DNA of 64,000 nucleotides from Dipteris shenzhenensis. Its lineage: Eukaryota; Polypodiophyta; Polypodiopsida; Gleicheniales. The notes under the pieces are model-generated. The model worked only from the letters and a program-made list of their open reading frames with translations. It did no database searches and was not told the DNA's origin. Shown here piece by piece: positions 25,230 to 37,900 of this stretch; position 1 is the first letter of the stretch; the number at the start of each line of letters is the position of its first letter. The translations under genes and the position numbers were made by a program. The stretch lies in the NCBI GenBank assembly GCA_047967505.1, contig CM106539.1, one strand, 5' to 3'.

Positions 25230-25899
25230 GAGAGGCTTGAATCTTGATGCTTGGAGGAAGGATGAGATGGGGATGGAGAAGAATTGGGCACATGTCATGA
25301 TGTGCTTATTCCCATATACAAAATGTGTATTGTGGATGTCTTTGTATGATGAGGCTTGTGTGGTTAGGAGGTAGGAGATTGGAACCCCCCTACTCAGTGC
25401 ATCCTATACATGCCATGTGGTATGCAAACATGGCATTAAGGAAAGGAACCTTGTGGACTATGGACTGTGTGAATGAACGCTTGGGTTTACTGTTGAGGGA
25501 AGTGGCAGCTTATGGCACCATGCAACCGATATCGGCTTTGATATATAGCTTCTAGCTACTTAACATGCATGCGTACCTCCATATGGCATCTTAAGAATTT
25601 GTTGATAGACTTGATCTAGCCTAGCCATGGTGATCCCTAGCCTTAGCATGATGGCTCTTGTTGGGCTTACACATGTTTGTAACATGCAACCGTTGTAACT
25701 AGTGTTGTATGTGGTCCAAGGGGATTATTAGACATATGGTCAATTTAGAGAGTGACACGTGTTTAATGAGGGTCACTCTTGAGTCTTGAGGGGAGGCTTA
25801 GCTATGTGTTTATGCTCCAAGGATATGACCACAGGGGGGTATTGGAGGTGGTTGCCTTCACCCCTTGCATGCATAATGTAGTAGTTGAAGGAGGGGGGC

Positions 25900-26165
25900 C
25901 TCTAGACACTTGTTGACATGTGTCATGTGGAGCTTAGTCCCATATACAAAAGGTGTATTGTGAAGGTCCTTGAATAAATAATGTTTTGAAGAGACATCTC
26001 ACATCTCAACTAGCTCTTTGGTGTGTGGAGGGCCTTTAGGCACTTGTTGGCATGTGTCATGTGGAGCTTAGTCCCATATACAAGAAGGTGTATTGTGGAT
26101 GTCCTTATATAAATGATGTTATGGACGAGACTCCTCACATCCCAACTATCTCTTTGGGGTGTGAG
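25900..26165. repeat. tandem duplication of about 128 bp
   Basis: The block CATGTGTCATGTGGAGCTTAG, CCCATATACAA and GTGTATTGTG occurs at 25917 and 26052 with the same following sequence; a third, more diverged copy is at about 25296. No coding. Confidence 0.75.
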
Positions 26166-26301
26166 GAGGCTTGCATGGCTAGGAGGCAAGGGATTGGGTG
26201 CTAACAGGATTTTCATGGAATAATAGTAGTTAGGATTTTCATGGAATAATAATAGTTAGAGGGGTGCATCTATGGAATTGGGTTATGCATTGGCTTCTTT
26301 T

Positions 26302-29300
26302 TATTAAAGATAGTGTAAATTGCACTATCCTCATAGGGCATAGGGGCAAACCCTAACCTTGACCCTAATCCTAACCTTAATCCTAATCCTAACACTAATC
26401 CTAACCCTAATCCTAACCCTAACCCTAACCCTAAGGGGTTCACATGTATATCTTCATGTTCATTGTCAATACACTTGGTGTACAGGCAGCTATATCGTGT
26501 GCAATCCTATCTCTCTCCCTATCTCACGTCCTCTATCATGGTATCAGAGCACCAGGTGCTCCCACTCCCTTCATAAGTGTCAAGCCCTCCTTCCGTGAGG
26601 TATCTTCCATTGAGAGAGTTTTTCTGTCGAGAGAGAGTTAAGCCCTTGTTCCGTCAAGGCATGCAAGCCCTCGCTTTGTTGAGGCAATAATCCCTCCGTA
26701 TGACGCATCTTTGAGCTCTCCTTGAAGATTATGTTCTCCTCTTCATTTTGCTTCAGAAAGCTCAAATCTGATATCTGGATGAGGTTCATTGAGAAATTTC
26801 ACTAGTGTTGAGATTTCTAGGTTCTACGAGGTCTCCCTTGGGATTTGAAATCCTATCTATTCTTTTGGAGAGAACTCTGGTTCTGGATTGCTTCTACAAG
26901 CACAACGACTCGACTTGGAGCACTAAGCACCTCCACATTCAACAGAGGCAACTTGGACGTCCAAGCATCTACAAGGCACTACGACCAGCGGGCACAGACA
27001 TTGCCATGCCTACACCAAAGCTTGAGCTCTACTTCTACAAGCTCATGGACTACAACGGCCTTCTCCAATGCGAGCCTATAGCCTCTGAGCCATGTGAGAG
27101 AGGTCCGCCTCCATCAAACGACCCAAGAGCCCCGACGGCCAAGCTTTGATGCTGACAAACAGCCTCCATCGACCTGGACGGAGCAACCAATGAAGCCTTA
27201 TCTTCAAGGCCATCAACGACACCTTCCAGTGCCTCTCCTCTCTACAGCCACGACAACGCTCCTTCCGACCTCCCATGTCCAAACGCTCAGTCTTTCCCAA
27301 GCATCTGGATAGGCGTGCACGGAGGCATAGTCAATCCCAACAACTCGATGGTTTCTCAAGAAGTCGGTGCCATCACTCATAGTAAGAGGTGGGATTAGCA
27401 GATAGCCTAGTGTTGGGGCCGTAAAATCCTTCTACACCGACGTTCAGAAGGTGCTTGGGGTCTATGGACGTCACATGGACTTCGTAGTCAGCGCCACAGC
27501 CCGTAAGCCTGAACTTATAAGCTCCAACAACGCCTTCAACTACTCAGCCTTCAATGACTGCCTCCACGCAGCCTGCATACACGGACACAATGCCTACGAT
27601 GACCTCGAGCTTCCATGGCTATGCAAAGCGAGCCCACACGACGGGCAGCTCCTTCAACGGCAACAGCCTCTTCGTCAAAGCCAACCCAGACGGCCAACAA
27701 ACAATGACTGCCATCAACAAGGCGTCTACTAATGCTCCTGGACCCTGGTGACTCCACACGGACTGCAGGCGACTCCAGTAACGAAGGCGCCTCAACGGCC
27801 AGAGCCTTCAAGGCCTCCCCTGCAACAAGAAACGCATCTCCGAACAGCGCCGGCGGCGGCCTCTAGCCCTCGACTGCTCACGCACGGCTCCTTGAAATCT
27901 TCTCAACGGAGAAGACGATGTGTCGACGGAATCATACAAAGATTCTGTTAGCATCTTCTTTAAGATTCCAGCCCACAAGACACAGGGCAGATAGACCGAG
28001 CCCCTGGTTAGGGCAAGTTGACCTTGCGTTTAAGGAGTGGTCAGTGTTTGGCCACATGGCAACTAAACCTTATCTACAACATCATCCTAAATCTTTGAAC
28101 ATGGTTGCCTTTGACCACAGTTACCTTTGACCATGGTTACCTCTAACCACGGGGTTGCCCAACCCTAGTTATCTCTAGCCAATGCCACCTCACCAGTCCC
28201 TACCATGTCAAGATGCACAATCACCATGTGCCTTCTAAGAACACAGTGCCTCACAGGCACACGTTTTCAATCTGCATGTGAGTGCCATATCATCACCCTG
28301 CCACATCATTAATTTGGACCCCCTCCTATGACAAAGTTTGGCCCATCCTTTCGAGGGACGTATCTTTTGATCCAAGAGGAATTTCATAGAGCAATGAAAA
28401 GGAAAAATGATTGCTAGCTCGTGCTCTATGTGCTAAGCACATCAGATCTGACATCTGCCTTTTCCACAGGCTAGAATAATCAAAACCTCATCATCGGAAC
28501 CATCTCCTAATCCTTTGCAGTGCACCCAGCACATAAAATGAATTTAGATAAAGTTCTTTTACTGCATTTGACGCTTTGATGCGTAGTCTAGCTATAGACT
28601 AGCTCAGCCATAGAGGAGATCCAACTTCACCAAGCAAAGTCATCCATTGCCACATTACTCGATTAGTTCCCACCGTCGTTTGTCCATGCGGTTCTATCAT
28701 CGGTAAACACATTCACATATCTGACACCCGTTTAGTTCTCTTGGCATTCGGCACTTTAGCACCTCAGTGTGACACTTGGCAGAGTTCTTCTCAGATTCAG
28801 GATTGTTGCACATTTGCACACACACATGCCACCCATGTACAGTCACAATTGTTGACTATTTTTGGCATTGGTTCCTGCACACATACATTAGCCTTGCACA
28901 ACCTCTTGGCTACTCATCTTTTGACCGACAAGTCTTTGATCCACATGGACCTGACTTTCTACATATTTCCTTCCTCTTCCTTTCAGCCTATCTTATGGGT
29001 TTCATTCCCAAAGGCGAAGGATGACCCACAACTTAAGAGAGGGAAATGCACATTTGTGTATAGGATCTTTAAGTTGTACTCATTGTACATGCTTCTGCTA
29101 CGTAGTCACTGTGCTCACATATGCACATACTACTCTGATTTCTTTTAGTTTTCTTTTTAGTTTTGGATGCTATCATATGCACCAAACAAAATCCACAAAT
29201 AGGTCTTGTACATACACCCTCTACTTACCCAGTGCAATTTAAGAGGGGGTGTTAAAGATAGTGTAAATTGCACTATCCACATAGGGCATAGGGACAAACC

Positions 29301-29420
29301 CTAACCCTAACCCTAAGGGGTTCACATGTGTATCTTCATGTTCATTGTCAAAACACTTAGTGTACAGGTAGCTATATCATGTGCACTCCTCTCTCTCTCC
29401 CTCTCTCACGTCCGCTATCA
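26302..29420 (+). mobile_element. non-autonomous LTR retrotransposon with telomere-like LTRs
   Basis: The LTRs are 26302-26538 and 29250-29420; both read (T)ATTAAAGATAGTG or TGTTAAAGATAGTG at the start and end in CTATCA. A primer binding site TGGTATCAGAGC follows the left LTR (26539-26550) and a polypurine tract AAGAGGGGG precedes the right LTR (29241-29249). The flanks are CTTTT and ACTTT, an imperfect target duplication. The 2.7-kb interior has no gag, protease, polymerase or integrase motif in any frame, so proteins must come from another element. The interior is GC-richer than the surroundings and its frames up to 114 codons match nothing I know. Both LTRs contain CCCTAA repeats, many more on the left. 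It inserted into one of the SG1-like duplicated segments. Confidence 0.85.
26350..26434. repeat. CCCTAA-type array inside the left LTR
   Basis: About fourteen CCCTAA, TCCTAA or related hexamers. The matching place in the right LTR (29297-29317) has three. This is the 6-base form, unlike the 7-base CCCTAAA block at 38810-39595. Confidence 0.9.
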
Positions 29421-30340
29421 ACTTTGGGTGCCATACCATTTTAAAAATCATTAGGTGACTTTATTTTCATGTATTTTTAATAGAAATTTCTCCAAAGATA
29501 TTTGAGCCTAGGCACAAACAGTGGGTTAAAAGCGTTTTTTCTCAAATTTGCCAAAACTTTAGCGGTTCAAACCACAACCAAATCTGTTAATATAAAATAG
29601 GAAGTGTTATATTCTACATATTTCTTTATAGATGTAAAACTTGGGATGCCAACCAAGAATCTAAACATGCGAAAACATTTTGAATGCGAGCTATAACCTA
29701 TGTAAGCATATCCTATCTTTTCATGTTATATTCTGTATTTTTCTCCATTGATTGAAAGCTTGGGGCACCAGACAAACATCATTATTGAAAATTTACCAAA
29801 CGTTAAAGTATGCAAGCTATAGTATTTCAAAGGCATATCAAACATAGCATTGAACTTTCCATGCTAATCTATGACTATTAGAACTATGCATAGAACTATT
29901 CGTTGCACAATTTGGAGATCCATGTATGAGGTTATCTTGGCTAAAAATAACACATTTTCAAAAAGTTTGGTATAGTTTTTTGAAGGATCCTTGGTCTATG
30001 TACCAACCATGGTATGATGCACACCCCCTTCCACAATTCCCTTATGCTCTTGAATATTATGGTATTTAGATTTTAAATAGATATAGTTCTTGCATAGTTT
30101 TCATAATGATTGTTATCTACATGAGGGGGATTCTCAAAATTAATAGCCTTGTTCACAAGCACCTACCCTTTATTAGGAGATCTAGAAAGTTTTGCCTATA
30201 TTCTATCTTTTTGAATGATACAATAGGCACATGGCATAGGACTGTAAGCCTCTAGGACTTAGCATCTTTAGTTTGAATGAAAACTAGCAATAGTTGCTTC
30301 CTTTGATATGACATCACTTTTTATTACAAGGTTTCGTGTA
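29421..30340 (+). repeat. diverged copy of the 20.7-21.6 kb SG1-flanking segment
   Basis: Matching blocks include TAGCATTGAACTT(T/G)CCATGCTAATCTATG (21063 and 29847), GGAGATCCATGTA(T/A), a TGTACCAACCATG and GATGCACACCC stretch, and AGCACCTAC followed by AGGAGAT (21470 and 30160). The copies have the same order and orientation. Together with the exon copy at 30337 this shows a multi-kilobase duplication of the SG1 3' region. Confidence 0.7.
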
Positions 30341-30430
30341 TAGCTTGTTGGGAGAGAATGTTAAATCTCAGCAGTGCCTTGAAAAGTATCCACAACTATG
30401 TCCCTAGGGTTTTGCAAATCGAGCTCTTTC
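30341..30430 (+). pseudogene. second degraded copy of the SG1-like last exon
   Basis: This matches the exon start over about 85 bp, including AGCTTGTTGGGAGAGAATG and AGCAGTGCCTTGAAAAGTAT, and stops at the position of CAAATCGA. It then joins directly to SG1 intron-like sequence, so it is chimeric and not translatable as the TPR protein. Confidence 0.75.
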
Positions 30431-30940
30431 ATGAGATTAAGCATGATATAGTGTCATTTGTTTTTAAGTGTGGTGGTGTGGGTCTTCTTTCTACCCTAGA
30501 AAATTCAAAGCAAGGTGTCCTTACATTTGCTAGGTTGATGTGTCATTCAACCACTACTTAAACATGGGAAGTTCTATGCTTTTTTAAAACTTGTACCCGA
30601 AATATTTTTCCCCACAATTGATTTTCATGAATTAATTGTAGTTAAAGGGATCTATCTATCTAAAATTACATTTTACAATAGTTGGTTTTGGATTGCCATA
30701 CAGCTTCAAAAATATTTGGATTCTTCTTTCCATAAATTTTAAATGGGAAATTTCTTCATAGATTTAGAGGTCAGGTTCAAAAAGTGTCACATTTTAATTA
30801 CAAATCTTATATGCCCCCATTGTAAACTTGACTAGAAATTACAAAATCATATATGGTGTTGTTTCCATGTTCGCTAGCACCTACTCCCTATTAGGAGATC
30901 TAGAATCTTTTGCATGGGGTTGGTATTCTTAAATGATGCA
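30431..30940 (+). repeat. further SG1 intron-like copy
   Basis: It carries the GATTAAGCATGATAT, GGTCTTCTTTCTACC, ACTACTTAAACATGGGAAG and GATTTTCATGAATTAAT blocks found in the copies at 19985-20760, then a second AGCACCTACTCCCTATTAGGAG block (30885). It ends where gypsy sequence begins. Confidence 0.65.
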
Positions 30941-30944
30941 TTAG

Positions 30945-31145
30945 GCATGGGACAAAGGGGGTCTACCCTTGTAGAGCATGTAGCCATCTTCAATAGTATA
31001 TTTTTTCCACTTGAGTCCTTTATCACCAACTTGTGGTGTGTCGCCATTTCCATGTGACTCATCAGTGAAAGCCTCTCGATTACTTGGATCCCTATTTTTA
31101 ATTGCTTTCCATATTTCAGAGAAGTGAGGATCAAACTCACATTTC
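30945..31145 (-). pseudogene. gypsy pol linker after RNase H, truncated before integrase
   Basis: Reading the minus strand down from about 31145 gives FDPHFSEIWKAIKNRD and then KWKKYTIEDGYMLYKG, the linker that precedes the integrase zinc domain in plant gypsy pol. The sequence stops there at the boundary with the SG1-like copy, so integrase and the 3' LTR are missing. Confidence 0.65.
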
Positions 31146-31147
31146 CC

Positions 31148-31489
31148 CTATAAGGACTCTAGGAAATCATTCTGAAATTGAGTAAAACTCAATTCATTTA
31201 CAATTGGCATTTGGCAAAGAGAGTCTGCTACCACATTGAGCTTCCCTTTCCTATATGTTAATTGTATATCAAACTCTTGCATTAAGTCATCCCATCTAGC
31301 CTTTCTACCGTTAAGTTCTGGCTGATTACAAATCCACTTAATGCTCTCCTGATTAAAGATGATCTCAAATTTTGCACCATATAAATAGTGCCTCCACTTT
31401 TTTAAAGCATAGACTATAGCATATAGTTCCTTCTCATATGTCAAGTAATTCCATTGGGCTTGATCTAAGTTTTTGCTTTTAAAAGCCAC
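31148..31489 (-). pseudogene. gypsy RNase H domain
   Basis: This minus-strand frame reads as gypsy RNase H, the C-terminal part of the RT enzyme that removes RNA from the hybrid. Visible are SKNLDQAQWNYLTYEKELYA, YALKKWRHYLYGAKF, the WICNQPELNGRKARWDDLMQ stretch and KLNVVADSLCQMP. The frame closes shortly after. It continues, with frame breaks, the RT remnant at 31490-31988. Confidence 0.9.
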
Positions 31490-31988
31490 TGGTCGACCTT
31501 TTTATATAAGTACCGCTCCAATAGCAAAATCACTAGCATCTGTCTTAACCACGAATGGTTCATTGGGATCCACTACTTTTAAGATAGGAACTGCTGCTAT
31601 AGCTACCTTAAATTTTTTAGTACGAAATGATGCCTTAGGGACATCCTCTTCCCTAATTCATACTTGGTGATATCCTGATCTTAAATCAATTTTAGTAAAG
31701 TATTTTGCCTCTTGCAATTGATCAAAGAGCTCATCAATGCGAGGCATAGAATACTTATTTTTAATGGTGATTTTATTTAGTGCTCAGTAATCTATGCATA
31801 AATGCATAGTACCATCCTTTTTTTTACTAGTAAAACTGGTGCGAACCAAGGTGAGCTACTTGTTTGGATTTGGCCCTTCCTAAGATATTCCGTTAACTGT
31901 CTTTCGACCTCACGTTCCTCTATTTGACTAAGCCTATATGGGGGTTTACAAACAGGGGTAGATCCAGGAATTAAATCTATTTTATGAT
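31490..31988 (-). pseudogene. gypsy reverse transcriptase, heavily decayed
   Basis: Between protease and RNase H, short minus-strand stretches still resemble RT: a segment with [17 protein letters not shown] (around 31720-31770) and an FLVVKTDASDFAIG-like piece at 31500-31560. No catalytic YxDD is visible, so the palm is deleted or too broken to see. Position and order fix its identity. Confidence 0.65.
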
Positions 31989-32597
31989 CTACTTCTCTCT
32001 CAGGAGGTAAACAGGTAAATAAGACGAAAAAACATTTTTAAATTCAAACATTAAATCCTTGAAATGAGATTTATACTTTTCAAAATTATCAAAAACAACA
32101 TTACTTCTTTTCGATGCAAAAGACATAAAATCACCAATAAAAGTAAGCACACAAAGATTTACCTTGCATTCTTCTTGGTGTAGTAGTCGTTCCAATTCCA
32201 TCGAACAAATAAGAGGAGAGTTAGGCACATCATGTTCTCCTTGAATTTGGAAGACTCTACCCTCTTTTTCAAACATAATGGAGTTATTAAGATAACTCCT
32301 CTGTAAGGTATGCCCAAGATAATACAACCATTCTCGACCAAGCACTACATTTGTTCGGTCGAGATGCATGATTTGGAAATCCAAGGCATCCTGATAGCCT
32401 TGAATATCCACCTCTACACCATATACCATGGTATCCCAAACTTTTTTATCATTGCCCTTTGCCAAAGAGACCACATATTTATGGGCACTGGCACTCTCAG
32501 GCAATTTTAATTTCTTAACTAACGAGTAGTTTAAGAAATTATAAGTTGCACTATCATCGACCATCACTCTTACTCTTTCAACCCTTAATTTTTCCAT
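31989..32597 (-). pseudogene. gypsy aspartic protease and RT N-terminus
   Basis: A 202-codon minus-strand frame. It begins with a retropepsin-like segment, RVMVDDSATYNFLNYSLVKK, where the usual DSG triad is altered to DDSA, then LDRTNVVLGREWLYYLG, which matches the second half of plant gypsy protease. The tail leads toward the RT N-terminus. It sits between gag and RT as expected. Confidence 0.85.
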
Positions 32598-32611
32598 GCA
32601 TCCTCATTAAA

Positions 32612-33180
32612 TCATGAGGACCAAAGGTGGGCTGCCACATTGCCGATGATAAACAGCACGTGGGTGCTGTCCTCATGATAGACCTCTACCTCAATGTACT
32701 TTTCAGTGCCATTCAGTGGCAACACTTGTACCGCATGCACTTGTCTATGCGGAGGTCTTTTTGGGGCTTTAGCTCTTGCTGGTTTATTTTTAGGGTAGTT
32801 CCAAGTAGCATGGTCTTTGCCCAAACATTTGAGGCAAAGATTTTCTTGCCTGGCCCTTTCATAATCCTCTTTTTTCAAGAGAGGATAATTTTGTGTTTGA
32901 GGTTTCTTAGGTGGTGCCTGAGAAACCTCCTTCTTAAAGTGCCCCTTCCTTTTCAAATTGAGAAATTTATTGAACTTTGGAACATAACCTATTTGCTCTG
33001 AAGTTCCAACTCTGAATTTCCCCATCGTATCATCATATATTTGGATGTACTTAATGGCTTGCTCAAAGGTTTTTGGAGAATTTCTTTTCAACTCAACCTT
33101 ATAAGTGTCTTTGAGACCTCTCACGAAACCCCTTATCTTTTGGAATTCATCAATTCTCTTCAACTTAAGGACTACCTCCC
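32612..33180 (-). pseudogene. gypsy gag C-terminus with zinc knuckle
   Basis: The minus-strand frame shows IRGFVRGLKDTYKVELKRN, a Retrotrans_gag-type end, a basic linker, and CLKCLGKDHATWNYPKNK, a knuckle whose last ligand is Tyr instead of Cys. It precedes the protease frame (31989-32597) by one stop. The gag N-terminus toward 33640 is not recognisable. Confidence 0.85.
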
Positions 33181-33659
33181 TATTTGAAAAGAGACGGGGG
33201 GTTTAAGACTTTAGAGAGAGGTATTAATGCTCTGATGAGGTGGCTTTTCAAAACTTTGGCAATAGACGAAATGAAGAATTGACGAAACAAATTGATGCGT
33301 TGCTGTTGAAATGTCACGCATAGCTTTCCCTTCATAACTCTCTATAGAAGTGGCTCTAACTACCTCTGACACTCACGCTGATCCCGCAATAATGATAATG
33401 ACCGCACGGTAGCCATGACTGACAGCTCCATGGCAACGCTCATGCAAACTACTCCTAGAGTCTTGGGTAGTAGGTACTCCAATCTTCCGTGGGCCTTGAG
33501 TGTCTAAAATGTGCCTCGCAATGTGTGTGACTCTTGAATTATGCATCAACTCAAAGACTATCAAACGTAGTGCAGATTTTGAAAATGGGCTGCAGCTTAG
33601 AATTTGATGGATGATTTGCATGCATGCTCATCCCTTTCTCTTACCGGCTCTAATACCAA

Positions 33660-34182
33660 TGTAATGGGACCTTAGACATAGAGGGCTTCCTCTTTCTTTC
33701 CTCCCAAACCATGGATTCGTTGAACCTCCAAAGCCTCTCATGAACTGACTTCAGTTCCTTTGGCTTCTAGCAAGCCCTCTGGCTTCTTGCCTTATACCGC
33801 GCTGCCAAGCCCTCTGGCTTCCTGCCTTATTATAGTTGACATAACAGGGCACTCTTTATTCCTCATGATAAGGTAAGAAGGAAGACAATCGACTGTCCAT
33901 GGGGTAGCTATCACTATGAACCTTGGAAGAGCAGCTATGCCATAAGTTGTCCTTTTGATTGCTAGTCAACCAGTAGACATCATACAAGATCTTCGTGAGA
34001 AATATTGGAGTCTAGCTCACATTGGTAGTAAATAGTAGAGTCTAGCTAGTAATAGTTAGTATACTCTAATTCACATCACTGGTAATTGTTAGTCATTGTT
34101 TGAAAGTTAGAGCTGGTTTTTTTAGAATAGCTAGAAGTACTTAGTAGCATCTAGCTAGTCAGTAGTGGTAGTTTCTAACAAC
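33660..34182 (-). repeat. LTR of the minus-strand gypsy element, probably split by the 19.3-kb element
   Basis: A minus-strand primer binding site (TGGTATTAGAGC) at 33647-33658 is followed by TGTAATGGG at 33660, the LTR edge. The LTR runs right to at least 34182. Its last part has TAG/CTAGCTAGT-type repeats that resume, in the same orientation, at 53479-53960 on the far side of the 19.3-kb element (for example TTAGAATAG(C/T)TAGAA and TTAGTAGC(A/G)TCTAG). I infer the element landed in this LTR. Confidence 0.55.
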
Positions 34183-34208
34183 AACACTTATTTCATTAAT
34201 TTTGGACT
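34183..34208 (+). repeat. left terminal inverted repeat
   Basis: 26 bp identical to the reverse complement of 53453-53478. CAAC abuts it on the outside at 34179-34182. Confidence 0.85.
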
Positions 34209-34957
34209 CATATGTCTACTTTTGGACTATTCCTTAAAATCCTTCCCAACTGAAAAGTTTGCTTTATGAAACTGTCATTCGAGAATCAAAAGTTTGCTTT
34301 CTGGCACTATCATATTCACATAAGACATTTCAAAATATCTCTCTACAATGTTGTACAAATAATGCAAAAACTACTATTAAATCCTAAATTTCTATTTCTT
34401 GTTTATAAGAATCATATTCTTAAAATAAAAAATCCGAGTTATTAGTTTAAATCCATGAAAAACCATGCTATTGAGGATTCACAACATTTTAAAAATGTAT
34501 ACATAAGAGACCTGTAAGACTCTTTTTACTTTCAATGCAGAAAACTATAACACTCTTGAATATTCAAGAAATTAAAAGGTTTATATACACATGAGACATG
34601 ATGGAAGCCTCTTTTGTACTCCAAAAAGTAGCAATAGCTATGCTTGCAATTTTACATTATCATGTCATAAGTTTTACAACAAATATTGCTCTGGATGAGT
34701 CTTTGTACAAAGGATCTCCTGTGGCCTTTTCAATAATTTAATTTTTCCTTTACAATGAGTTTAGTACAAATGGGCGATCCAAACATTTGCTTGTTTGAAT
34801 GTCCTTTTCTATCATGATCACAGAAATGAGCGATCCAAACATTTGCTTGTTCAGAATGTCCTTTCTGTCGTCACTTGTCGCTTGGGTGCCATCTTCATTC
34901 ACTCTCATCTGACAACCACCACCACCTTCACTCTTTCTCGATATTTGAATGGTGTTA

Positions 34958-37900
34958 TCATGGGCATTCTTCATTTGCGCTATCTCCTTCTACTTCCTCC
35001 CGGGCGAGCATCTTTGTGAACTCTGTAATGTGCGTAATAATTGGTTGCGGTAATTTTATTTTGTCTTCTACATCATACCCCATGTGCTTCTTTGTTTTCT
35101 TTGACCTTGATTTCCAGGATACTATGACTGTCTCTGTGGAAAGTCTTGAAATTGCTTCATGGTTTGGGACCCATTCCTTTTTCAAACAACTACTATACAA
35201 TGTACTATTATCTTGGTTCTCCTTCCTGCCCCTTGGCTCATACCATACCGCTGTAAATGTTGTAGCTCTCCCCCGGTCATCCATGCTCACGTCAACTACT
35301 TTTGCAACCCAAAACTTCACGTTCTCATGTTCATCATCCGATGGTCGAACTGCAACAAAACAATGGACATCTATGTCTATTTGTGGCATAAACTCTCTCT
35401 TCTTGGGTCCACAATATGGACGTGGGAGCAACGATTCAAACTCATTTTCAAAGAGACCACATGCTGGACGCAAGTCATTACCAACATTTGGCCAAAATAA
35501 AGGCCGTTCTGCCTTAATATCATCTTCTCGCATTTTTGCAAGGTCCTTTATCAATTGGTAGGTCTTGCTAATTACAACAGTAGTGTGTTCCTTCCAAGAG
35601 GGCTTCCAATCAGGAAATCTTCGGAGCATTTCCTCTTTGTATGCAATAAAAGCTTTTAAGCCTTCTATTTCACCTTTGGATTTCTCGCTAAATTCTTTTA
35701 TAGGAGCCCATGTTGGATGCATTTCTTTGCTCGGGATTGAAGTTAAGAGAGAGTAAGGTTCTTCAGGTTCCCATTTTGTATCAAGAGAATAGTGTTGCCA
35801 TTGCATCACTGGTTTTTCATCCTCTAAGAAAAATCGAAAATAGTGTGGAGCGCTATGACCAATCAGGGCATCACCACCTTTTTGTATGAAAGGTAGAATA
35901 AAGCTCTTCCAATCATACATCCTCTCAACCATTGAGCATATTGTTCCTTCCTTACGGCCACCAACTTGCCTCCCGCATTTTCTTATCAAGTCATCCATTG
36001 TCTCCATGTCCTTGTGCTTTAGTTCTCTTGAAACTGTGCTAAATACCTGATCGATATCCTCATGTGTGTGCCCAACCAACAAAAACCCAACTTCAATCTC
36101 ATTGAAGATTCTATGAGCGATTAGCATTGAGCAAAATGCAAAGAAGAGTACATTCTTATTCTCTCGTCCGCAATTGTCTACTTGTATTCTCAAAGTTGCT
36201 GGTAGGCGACCTTTTTCTGCATGTACATTGTGAATTGCCTTCATAACGGATGTTACAACTTGATTGCTATCGTGTAGATGCAAGGAATCAATCCATATGT
36301 CTGCAAAAAACTTAAATCCGTGCACTAACACTCCACATAGATGTGTCTTTAAAAAGTATTTGCCTTGTAGCTTAGGTGGAGTGTTAACGAATCGAGGTAA
36401 TGTTGTTGTATTTTGATCCATACCATCTACAATAATGCACATGTACTCATTTGGGTGAGAAATAGCTTGCTCCTTCCAAAATGCATATTTTATTCTAGAA
36501 TGTCGAACAAGTCCATGATGAAATTCTCTCTTTCTTTTGTAAGCTTCTTTTTGTTCTGGAGATGTTGCACTCTCAAGTGCTCGCTTTAGATCATCACAGT
36601 CATTGCACTTTGACATTTTTTGCCTCTTTGGGATTTTAACATGTCCAAAGCTTTTTTTCCAAAGAGTATACAAAGTATGAAAAGATGCCGGTGCATGCCC
36701 TCTTTGCCTCTGTGTTTCTCCAATAGAGTTAAATACTTCTTTTTTTGGTCAAACCTATCGGAAGATGCATTTCTGATAGGTGGGGTTGCAGTAAAGCATT
36801 TTCATAAATGTAATCTTTCAAAATTGCTATTGCCGCAACCGTTGAGGCTCTTGTTTTGGGCCTTCCTATGTTTCCATGAATGTTAAATTTAACTCCATAC
36901 TTTGCTTTATTAGCCAAATTCCAATATGTGCCATGTGATAATCCTGTAATAATGCGATATGCATTATTGCATATACTTTTTCCATTTATAAGAGGCCTTA
37001 TTTGATGTCCTGAACTTCGCCTTCTCTTATCATTTACAAGAAAGCAAGACAATCTCGTGAGTAGGTATTCATTTCTTCTGCTTCCTTTCCTTTGCCAGAC
37101 ATGTTCTCTACAACCCTTGATGTCATGTAAGTTAATGGATCGCATACATGTATGCTTACAGCATGTAGATCGCATTGCTTTTAGCATAACATCTTCATTC
37201 ATTACTCTTATTCTCTTTGGTTGCTTTTCTGGATCTGCCTGCACTCGTTGTCTTTTCATGCATCTGTATGTCCGTTTTGGGACCTTCTGTTCATTCTTAT
37301 TTGGATTTGTGTAGTTCTCCTTGTAAGATTTATTTGTCACGTTGTTTTCATGAGATGTTGCATCCTTGATCTTATCACTCTGACAGTCAAATACTGAATA
37401 TTCCTTTGTTGATGTCATCCTTGCTTTTGATACATTCGTCAAACCATTTGTAACATTTACAAGTTCACAATCAAAGTCAAACACCGAATAGTCCTTTGTT
37501 GATCTCATCCCTACTTTTGATACAATCGTAGAACCACTTGTCACAATGGCATTAGAGTGTCCCGAATGATCTTCAAACTCATCTATTCCTGAGAGAACAT
37601 CACTCATTGATGCACTTTCTATGGATTTCATAACTCCATAGTCAGTGGTGATAGACTGTCCAGAATGATCTTCAAACTCATCTATTCCTGAGAGAACATC
37701 GCTCATTGATGCACTTTCTATGGATTTCATAACTCCATAGTCTTGAAACTCCTCTACTCCAGAGAGAACATCACTCATTATACTATCGTGCATGATTTCC
37801 ATAATTCCATAGTTACCTGCTTTGACTCCAAGAACTTTATCAGTATCCATGAAGCCATCCATGCTTGAAGATATAACACTTTTCGCATCTTTGCCCAAGT

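Noticed and set aside
34875-35561. 228-codon plus-strand frame
   Set aside because: Shadow of the conserved minus-strand transposase-like frame.
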